Part shown: in pieces, positions 55,930 through 64,000 of the stretch | Layout of the letters: every line of letters begins with the position of its first letter | Position numbering within the stretch: the stretch's first letter is position 1 | From: Calycina herbarum | Lineage: Eukaryota > Ascomycota > Leotiomycetes > Helotiales > Pezizellaceae | DNA: 64,000 nucleotides | Reading direction: 5' to 3' | Assembly: GCA_001414485.1 (NCBI GenBank) | Contig: LLEY01000139.1 | Coordinates: 62,001-126,000, forward strand | Translations under genes and position numbers: made by a program | The notes under the pieces: model-generated | The model's database searches: none | What the model was told of the DNA's origin: nothing | Seen by the model: only the letters and a program-made list of their open reading frames with translations

Positions 55930-57570
55930 AGGCGAGATGGTACGACCAACTTTCGATGATTCAACCACCCTGTAATTATTGGGGTGGTTCAAAAATCAAA
56001 CAACAAAGCTGTCCATCTCAATCAATGTGCCATGTGAAAATTCAAATTCCACTTCACGGTCCTCATTTTAGGTCTTCTCAAATCACCTTCACATTACTTA
56101 TTGAGTATTCCAAACAATTCGTTCCTACGCGCAATTTATTTCTGCGCGTGGGAGCATTTTCCACTCGCTAGTACCTCCTTTTTCGAGATCCCTCAGATAC
56201 GATGTCTTAAAGAAAACATCTATCGTGCCGCCTGTGGCGAGACTCGAGACTCTCGAGTGAGAACCCTTTGTCCGGATCGTCGGGATTCATTGTTTTCGGG
56301 ATATCTATTTTTAGATCGACATTTCACTTTCGCGACTCGTCGACGCGGGATTTGGAAAATGAAAAGTGACATTCTTCTGCTTGGTTTGTTTATCGATTGG
56401 TGAAAATCGTACAATAGTCTTCAAGCTAAACAACCAGCGACTCGGTAGGCATTGTTGTTTAGTGTTGTTTTGGTCTGGGTAACCCCAGATTGCTGGGATT
56501 TGGAATGAGTTGTTGATCAGCAATTTGGTTTAGTTTACCATCTAATGTTTGATCATCTCCGTTTCTTCACTCCGAGATTTGCATTTATATCGCGTTGTTT
56601 CGTCCCGTCCCTCATCTCATGATGTGTTCTTTCCTTCTCATGGGGGCCAATTACCCCTCTTGTTCCAGAGAAAAGTGCCCCGCGTTCAGGTGTTTCAAAT
56701 ATTACTCGTCCGAATGCACTCTATTTTTAACTTTCCTCTTAAGCTTATTTTCAATTGCGATAGAGAACATCAAGTGGTGTCTCTCGCGATGGACAATCAA
56801 AAGTACAATCAGATGTATAGATCCAATCAAGCGATTGTTTAGGGCTAGAGAAGCTTCAGCTGGCTTTCTGAAGGCTTCTGGAGGCTTGCACGTGAAATGG
56901 CTGCCTGCATTCCAGAAGCGTTCTATTCTATTATTAGAAGACCCCTCGATTGAGCCGGCTCTTCAATGGATCTCTATTGGATGAAATGACCCAAAATCCA
57001 TTCATGGTCCCGTTTTCAGGCCTTTGATGATCCCACCTGCAATCCGCACCGAGAGTGCCACTGTCACTGGGAGAGAGAGAGAGGGAAAGTCTGTCTTTCG
57101 CGGTGATGCCCAGCCCTAAGAACAACCCCCAGTCTCCGGTTGTCTCCATCGTATCTCCCTTCCCTCTCTACCTACCAGTCCCCTACTCGTCGTAAATTAC
57201 GCCACAGCTCCGATGCTTTTCCAATATATCCGCAAACCTTGACCTGTTCTGATTCTGCTCATTGCTTGCCAACTGCCTACCCTACCAACTTCCCACTGCC
57301 TGCTTCCCTCCGTTGTAACTCTGTTGGAAAACTCGCCTTTCTACTCGACATTCACCTTCATCCGTCTCTACCGGTCCCCGAGCAGCCTGAAATCCATCCC
57401 ATCAAGCAACACCGGATTCACACTCCACCCACGCGCAGCTTTGCACCTCCTTGCTCGCTGCCAGGCACTCCAGAACCAACCCAGACACACCTAGCAACCC
57501 CGCATGGAACAACGGCCCCTTTAACGCTCACAAAGGTGCATCGCCAGCTAAAGGATAAAATATAATAGGT
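55930..57570. other. Intergenic region with a long probable leader
   Basis: No gene is recognised. The 141-codon frame at 57140-57565 directly upstream of the next start is pyrimidine-rich, Pro/Leu/Thr-biased and lacks any motif. I read it as 5' leader of the following gene. A GA dinucleotide run lies near 57073-57087. Confidence 0.45.
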
Positions 57571-58688
57571 ATGGCTCTGCCATCTCCCTCCAGACCACAC
57601 TTCGAACCCGATGTCCTACCCCCGAATACCACCAGCGGAGTCGACCTAGCGCCCGCGCTCTCCTCGTCTGGTGCCCTTGCTCGATTCGAATTCGAAGCTG
57701 GCAGAGGCAATGAGGGAACAAAGATCCTCATGGTAGAATGGGAGGACGACGACGCTAGCGAATCGAATACTGGTAATTGGGAGGTATCGTGGGATGGAAA
57801 GAGTACCGTTTTATCAGCGAAGGCAGGAGCGGAAGGAAAACTACATCGATTATATTTCCTACTCGCTCCAAATGTTACGGTGCCCCGAATAGTCAAGTTG
57901 GCTCAGAAGGGGGGCAAGGAAATGCAGACGAATCCATTGCCGGCCATCTTCCCAGCTGAACTGGGAGTGAGTGCGACAACGGCGGGGAAGAAGGGGGTGC
58001 TCCATACAATTTATGCCAAGCAACGGCTTTCGGTTCTGCAAAAGGAGATTGAGGCTGAGATGAAGAATGGCGAGGGAGTGGGTTTGGAGATGGCTATACA
58101 AGAAAAACAATGGTTGGAGGAGAACTTTGGAGTGGGTGCTAGAGTTGTATCGGACTTACCTACATCTCCGACTAGCCCTAAATCTCCAGGTGGCGGTCGT
58201 TTGGCAGAGAAGCTTAAAGGTTTAAAGTTAGGGACGAGCGCGTCTCAATTGAGCACTACTTCAAATATCGGTATGTTATAACTATTGTTTTATTTATTTG
58301 TTGTCGGGGTAGTCGCTAATTGTAAACAGACCAAACACCATCAAGGTTGGCAGATGAGGAAGCACATCCTCTTTCTCCGGAAATGGGTGATGTAGCTGTA
58401 TCTTCATTTGCACTCTTCCATAGTGCTAATGCCTCTGCTCGACCCCCTCGAATCGTTGCACAAAGTCCACCAGATCACCTCCTCGCAAGACAAGGCGATT
58501 CAATTGGTGGAAGTCGTATAAACTCTCTAGACGCAGTTACTAGTGGTACCATTCCTTCAAAGGAAGACAATGCGACGGAAGATGATCTTTTTGCTGTTAG
58601 AATGAGCCCGAGAAGTCCGGAAATGACGAAGAGCCCATTCAGTTTTACGAGTAAAGATACTGCGCCTTGGTTGAAAGGCAGCGAATAA
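57571..58688 (+). CDS. Unrecognised conserved-looking cytosolic protein (352 aa)
   Basis: Exons are 57571-58270 and 58330-58688, with a 59-nt intron in phase 1 (GTATGT donor, AACAG acceptor). Residues 30-115 look like an ordered beta-rich domain (ALARFEFEAGRGNEGTKILM, then WEVSWDGKSTVLSA and LHRLYFLLAPNVTVPRIVKL). Residues 150-190 are helical (HTIYAKQRLSVLQKEIEAEM). From residue 200 on it is Ser/Pro-rich and disordered, with several SP and TSP sites suitable for phosphorylation. There is no signal peptide, membrane span or catalytic motif. I do not recognise the family. Confidence 0.82.
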
Positions 58689-59739
58689 TATTCTGGTTCC
58701 AGGATTTAAAGAAATTATTTATGGATGGGAGGGGATATCTTGGTTGGATTATGTGGGATGATTGGTAGAGGAAAGGGGATAGTAGGTTTTGGTCTGAGTG
58801 GTTTGATGAGATATCATATCATCTTCGCTCTCTTATACCCTTCAGGAAATAAAACTCGCGGTTTACGATTTTTGTCGAAGAATCCCTTCCGTTTTTCTTA
58901 TTTTTTCTGCCTGGGACGGAGGAAGGCGTTGTGGTTGTCCATTGCGCGTTCAGCTGGGGGTAGTGTCTTGTTCCATTGGAAGTTTCGGCATAACCACTTT
59001 CCTCATTGAGAAGCATTGCAGCAGACAACACAACACTTCGCAACGAGGCATCCCTCTCCTTATATCTCAAGAAAAAATGATCTCCAGAGGAAATTTCCAA
59101 TTCTTTATCTTTGCGCCGGAGGAGGTTGGTCATCGGCACGGACCTTGATAACCATCGAGTCCTTCTCGGTCCACACCGACGTATTAATATTAAATCCCAC
59201 TCTTCGGCGCGGAAAATGGTTCTTTTTATTCTGCGCACCTCGGTCAATTCATAGATCTTGCAAATCGTAATGACAGGTGCCGATAAAGCCCGCTGTCAAT
59301 TGAAATTCTATGGAGTAAAGAACGTTGAATCGGGAGCCCCCGAAGCTAGGGGCTGTAATTCGTGATAGCAAGCGCCACGCACATCACTGGCTGAATGCTT
59401 GATGCAACTCCCACCTCCCACCAATGAACCTTGTTGTTTTTGCATCCACTTCAACTCTAGGGCTTTTGAGTCGTCATTGATAGCTGGTCTTGACTCAGAT
59501 AACGGAATATCTGAATTGGGTTTATGTGATTTTCCCCCCTTTATTTTCATGCTGGGCTTGTGAGGATTAGGAGGGTGCTCCGGTGGGTGGGAGATATGCG
59601 TTTGTGGATCGTCGCTAGTATTCGCCAGCTATGGAGTTCTGGGGAAAGTATATATAGATAGCTTCCAATTGGCTTTTCTCTCTTTGCTATTTTTCTTCTT
59701 ACTCTTGTGTTCTAATTGCTATAACTCGTATATCCAAAA
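58689..59739. other. Intergenic region, no gene seen
   Basis: This is the 3' flank of the preceding gene and the promoter of the nucleoside hydrolase. A TATA-like AGTATATATAGATAG lies about 90 bp upstream of the start at 59740. The overlapping frames at 58725-59550 on both strands lack coding character. Confidence 0.5.
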
Positions 59740-61059
59740 ATGAAGTTCTCACAGGTTCTCGGTTTGACTCTTAGTGTGGCTACGACCATCACCGCATCAC
59801 CATTTCAAAAGAGACAAAATGTCACAGAAAAAAGATATGCAATTCTAGATAATGATTGGTCGCCTGCTGGGTTCATTCCCTTCCTAATGGCACTCGATGC
59901 CGGGATCGAAGTCTTAGCTCTCACTTCTTGTAAGTTCCCCCCATCTCTCAACCGAACATTCTACTAACAAACAAAGCAACTTCAAACACCTGGCAAAAAC
60001 AAGCAGCCTATCACGCCCTCTCAACCCTAGAAGTCGGAAACCTATCCTGCATTCCCGTCTACTACGGAGCCACCTATCCTCTAATCAACACTCCCGAACT
60101 TTTCCAGGCATGGGAAACTGTTCACGGTGTCCTGCCATGGGAGGGAGCATTCAAACTTTACAACGCAACAGCCGAAGCCTTAGGCTCTGACCCAACTTCT
60201 GGAACAGATCCAAATCGTATTTCTGCAAAGGCTTTCGTACAGGGATATCCTAATACCACGGCTGTGGCGGGAGTCAGTGCTGCTGCTTTCATGATTGAAC
60301 AGGTACGAAAGTATCCAGGTCAAGTCAGTATCTATGCTGCGGGAGCAATGACCAATATTGCGCTTGCGGTGAGAATGGATGATGGCTTTGCGGCTCTGGC
60401 GAAAGAGTTGGTTATTATGGGAGGTTATGTTGATGTTAATTTGTTGCAAGTGAGTCTCCCCCTTTTCCCCTTTTTGTTCCAACTCAATAAACAAGCTAAC
60501 CCCTCCAAGACATCCGGCGACGTCCTCCAAGCTGACATCAACTCCGATATCAACCTAATGATCGACCCCGAATCCGCAAAAATCGCTCTCACAGCTCCAT
60601 TTCCCGACATAGTCATCGCAGGAAATGTCGCAAACCAAGTCATGTCCACCCAAGAATTCCTAGACGAGATCTACGAGGTCGAGAACCCGTATTCTTCGCT
60701 TGTACATAAATACTACAATGCCGAAGCCGCATTCCCATTTTGGGATGAGACGGCCATGGCAATCTTGGTCGATCCTAGTATTAACGTGAACAGTAGCACT
60801 GGTGAGTCTTCCATTTTATCTTGGGGGGTGAGAGGAAGGGGATAAGTGAGAGGCTAATAATATTGTGAAAATAGTTTACTTAGATGTTGATACCGCGTAT
60901 GGATCGCCGAATTATGGAAACATCCATGTTTATCAGAAGGCTTTGATGCCTCCTAATGTTAGAAATGTTACGTATGTTCATACGATTGATGAGGGTAAGT
61001 TGAAGGCTATGATTAAGAGGAGTGTGCAGTATCCTAAGAGCTGTGATACTTTGGTCTAA
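59740..61059 (+). CDS. Secreted inosine-uridine-preferring nucleoside hydrolase (379 aa)
   Basis: Exons are 59740-59929, 59977-60449, 60510-60801 and 60875-61059, in register throughout. Residues 1-20 form a signal peptide, followed by a dibasic QKR site at 23-25 that fits Kex2 processing. The catalytic N-terminal motif appears as ILDNDWSPAGFIPFLMAL with Asp37 and Asp39; the usual DxDxxxDD pattern is altered in that the second acidic pair is replaced by Pro-Ala-Gly. Later landmarks are IYAAGAMTNIALAVR, ELVIMGGYVDVN and DINLMIDPESAKIAL, and near the end FPFWDETAMAIL. Enzymes of this family split ribonucleosides into base and ribose. Secreted forms salvage external nucleosides. Loss of the acidic residues that help bind Ca2+ could reduce activity or reflect a known fungal subgroup; I cannot tell which. 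Confidence 0.88.
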
Positions 61060-61561
61060 GAGAGAGTGTCTAATGTGGTAATGTTGTAATGAGGGTGAAC
61101 AAAATAGGCGAAGAGGGAAGAGGGTTTGATACTGTATATATTCTTGGAGGCTTCTTTGTGTATAGATTTTTATTGAAGTCGTTTTTATAGGGCTGGTTTT
61201 TTGGCTTAGTTAGGATGTCTAACCCCTGTATATCTTTTCTACGAGTTCGAATCCTTAAAAATTGTGTAAGTGAGTTATTTATCAAGGCTGTCCAATGACC
61301 TTGGACCCATGACGTCCTCGTGACTTTCATAGATCTAACAACCCTCGGGCTCTTACCTGGGTGGATCTATCTTAGATATCAGGATTTGATCCTAATTGAG
61401 GGGGGGGATTTTTTAGGTAGCAAATAATTAAAGGTCTGTCCTGTGACTTGGGTCCCCCATGCTCAGTTCATGGCCCCCACGCCTCTTTGGCAGCCTCGAG
61501 CGCAGAACCTCCTCGTTGAACCGCTTGTTGCTTGGACTCTCATCCACGGTCGAGTCCCAAA
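61060..61561. other. Spacer with a tRNA-like fragment and a short repeated motif
   Basis: Near 61198-61255, TGGCTTAGTTAGG and GAGTTCGAATCC resemble pol III A and B boxes, but no cloverleaf folds. Two related strings around CTGTCC...TTGG...CC occur near 61288 and 61435. No protein gene is seen. Confidence 0.4.
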
Positions 61562-63811
61562 ATGAGCGACCGTCTAAAGTTTGAATTTGGCACCGGTTCT
61601 TACAGACCGAGCAAAAAGTTCAGCAATCCCGAATGGATCTTCAAGCTATTAGAAAGAGCGAGTGATACTTTTCCAAAAGGGCCCGCATGCGATGCCTGTG
61701 CAAACCTCATTTTGCTTTTCACGCCACGCGGAAAGCCCCTTCGGCATGTGGGCTTGGTAACTTCAAAGAACGCGTTGCAACATAGAGGAACTTTAACAGA
61801 GCTTGCTAATTCGAGTATGAAATGCGGCTTGTGTGCGTTGATGCTGGCTTGTTGCAATAAATCCTTGTCGCGAGCGAATCTAGACAACATCGTTACAAGT
61901 GAGAGAGATTGGCGTGGAATGCTCATCGACGAGAATGAGCCCTTTCGCGTGATGCTTGAAGAGTGTTTTGGGTCTGGGAAGTTGATTGCCGAGCTGCGAG
62001 TGACGATACAGTTGTATCCAGCCAAGCACATCGCCGATAACGTGCTCCGAGTATATTCTGATACAGGTGTGTCTTTATGCCATTGTTTACAATCGTAATG
62101 TAACTAACAATATAATATAGAAAACGTAACTGCATCAAAGGTCCAGGGACGCCCAGTCTCACGAAGAGGTTCTGGTCCGCGAACCTTACAGCTTGCTCGA
62201 GACTGGGTGGCAGATTGTTATCAAAACCATCCTGAATGCAGATGGTCCAGAGATAATCAGGACCCGGATATTGGGATACTTACGACAAAGGGGAAAGAGC
62301 AGGCCAAGGCGACAACTGAGGCAGAAGCAGACCCGTTACTTCCAACGCGTGTTATTGATATCGGTTTAGATGACCAGCAAGCTCCACGATTAATTATTTC
62401 CAGCGGAAGAAGGGGAAAATGGGCTGCGCTAAGCCATCGCTGGCCTCATCGCGGGGAAGAATTTCTCAGACTGGTTGCTGAAAACATGGAAGAATTGCGG
62501 CTTGCCATACCGAGAGAGACCCTTGCTGCTACCTTTCAGGATACTTTCAAAGTTGCAAGAGCATTTAGTCTCAGGTACATATGGATTGATTCACTCTGTA
62601 TTATTCAAAATTCTCCAACAGATTGGAGCGAACAATCATCCCACATGCCTGATATTTACAAAAATGCCTTCGTCACTATTGCGGCCGCAGCAAAAAAAGA
62701 CTGCCTTGGTGGATTTCTGGGAGAACGCGACTGGGTTCAGGAGTCAAGCCCATTCGAGTTACGGGATAGAAATCTTTCAAGCATATTCGAAGGAGAAAGT
62801 ACTTCTAGCAGTGTTTTCTTCGACTTGCCCATTGACCACAACAACAAACGGGATACGGCAACCAAGACTGACAATGTAAATACTCTTGCTTATAGGGCAT
62901 GGTGCTTTCAGGAGTCTCTACTTAGTCATCGGCTACTGACGTTCGATCGACTTCAGATGTCATTTACCTGCTTGAAGCATGGTCAACTTGAAAGCAGAGT
63001 GACAGTACCGGTAGTGGCAAAAGAGTACAGAAACGAGTTTCCTTCTTCCTTTAGAGGAACACTAGCAGATAATCCTAGCGCGTTGCAGACAGCATCACAA
63101 TCCTGGTATAATGTGCTATCTGCTTACACTAACAGAGATCTCACCTTCTCGGATGATAAGCTCGTGGCCATCTCGGGAATTGCAAAGGTTGTCGGTGCTT
63201 TCTTCAAAGACGATTATTTCGCAGGATTGTGGGGAAAGAGTCTCCCGCAGAACCTTCTTTGGTCGCCATATGATGAAGAAGATCTTCCAACACCGCATGT
63301 TGGAACTCCTTCATATACGTATCGTGCCCCCTCGTGGTCATGGGCCTCGCTCGATGGCCGTATAACCTTCTTTCTCTGCCGTGTAATACCGTCGCAACCA
63401 ATATCTGCCAGCGTCTTGACAATTAACACGGAGCTTAGCGGACCAGATCCTTACGGGCAGGTCAAGTCCGGTACTCTCACCATCAAGGGACCGTTTAAGA
63501 TGGCTTTTCGAGGTTACAACCTCTCCTCTTGGCCCTTCCAACCACAACTTTGCTGGGACTCCAATTGCGTCCCTGGAGTCGATGATATTTCACATTGCAT
63601 TTTTGATTTGGGAACACCTCTTGTTGGGAGCAAAATGTGGTGCTTGAAAATCACCCGCAAATATGGCCTTCTTCTAGTTCCACGGCAAGACAGCGACGGG
63701 AATGTTTTTGTGCGGATTGGAATTTTTCATTTGAGGTTGAAGGATGTGGACAATGTAAAAGCGCCAAACCCGTTTTCTGACGATGATATCAAGACCATCC
63801 ATATTGTCTGA
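61562..63811 (+). CDS. HET-domain protein (731 aa) with variant LSHRWP motif
   Basis: Exons are 61562-62066 and 62121-63811, with a 54-nt intron in phase 1 (GTGTGT donor, ATATAG acceptor). The ATG at 61562 (MSDRLKFEFGTGS) is the first in frame. The N-terminal part has CDACANLILLF and MKCGLCALMLACC motifs common before HET domains. The HET domain begins near residue 272 with ALSHRWP instead of the usual LSHCWG. The rest is standard: YIWIDSLCIIQNSPTDW, AAAAKKDCLGGFLG and RAWCFQESLLSHRLLTF, then DKLVAISGIAKVVG and APSWSWASLDG. The frame is intact to the stop at 63809-63811. Presumed role: non-self recognition or cell-death signalling, by family. Confidence 0.92.
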
Positions 63812-64000
63812 GCTTACGACTGACGATAAGGAACAGTGAAGGCTGTTTAGTGTTGCCGAGGCTTTTTCTTATTTTGCGAGACCATGGCCGAGCAAACGAC
63901 CACGGATTTGGATTATTATTTCAATATTTTTTGCAGAGCGTATAGTTATTAGTTTTTTGTGTTATTTCCTTTGGTGTTGTAAGTAGGAGAATGATAGTCT

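Noticed and set aside
57140..57565. 141-codon frame before the 57571 gene
   Set aside because: Pyrimidine-driven Pro/Leu/Thr composition without a domain; better explained as a 5' leader.
61195..61262. tRNA-like A and B boxes
   Set aside because: TGGCTTAGTTAGG and GAGTTCGAATCC have plausible spacing, but the T-arm, D-arm and anticodon stems do not pair, so no tRNA is called. It could be a fossil.
24593..63811. A secondary-metabolite or other biosynthetic cluster
   Set aside because: The window has no synthase or tailoring set; transporters and hydrolases are isolated and the centre is housekeeping.
1..64000. CRISPR arrays, phage or plasmid features
   Set aside because: No regularly spaced repeats; the gene structure is eukaryotic throughout.

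Overview
The window is nuclear DNA of a filamentous ascomycete (Pezizomycotina). The evidence is short 45-130 nt introns with GTAAGT/GTATGT donors, CTAAC/CTGAC-type branch sites and CAG/TAG acceptors, three HET-domain genes, and fungus-type TOR, Rtf2, Rad10, Ssu1 and Vip1 homologues. Leotiomycetes is my guess from the overall gene style; I could not search any database.

Layout. 1-5 kb: the 3' part of a disordered-protein gene, a decayed secreted arylsulfatase (1665-3613, minus), and a small four-exon gene for a membrane/coiled-coil protein. 5-10 kb: a SINE-like insertion with a 13-bp target duplication (5035-5166), a secreted 18-cysteine protein made of three repeats, and a sulfite-exporter gene (SSU1 type). 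11-18 kb: RAD10/ERCC1, a 72-aa two-exon gene, a Ser/Pro-rich coiled-coil gene, a hairpin-rich spacer, and a Vip1-like RRM gene whose tail holds two copper-metallothionein-like cysteine blocks, the second cut by an apparent optional intron. 19-24 kb: an 11-exon MFS transporter and a complete 417-bp hAT-type MITE with a perfect 8-bp target duplication. 24.6-29.8 kb: a HET gene divergent from a gene for an N-terminal helical region, ubiquitin-like fold, zinc ribbon and TPR-like region. 31-46.8 kb: the housekeeping core, with SET-domain protein, TOR kinase (7.5 kb, six exons), Rtf2 and a BTB-like protein. 47.9-55.9 kb: a secreted Q/N-rich protein, a decayed amidase, and a HET gene with one in-frame stop. 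57.5-63.8 kb: an unrecognised gene, a secreted nucleoside hydrolase and a third HET gene.

Biology. The centre is conserved growth control (TOR) and DNA maintenance (Rtf2, Rad10). The flanks are accessory: HET genes (heterokaryon incompatibility or innate-immunity type), secreted proteins, transposon traces, and genes at several stages of decay. All exon models were assembled by hand by matching reading phase across GT-AG introns. Where phases close and the protein is recognisable, confidence is high. Function is inferred from remembered family motifs, not from searches.
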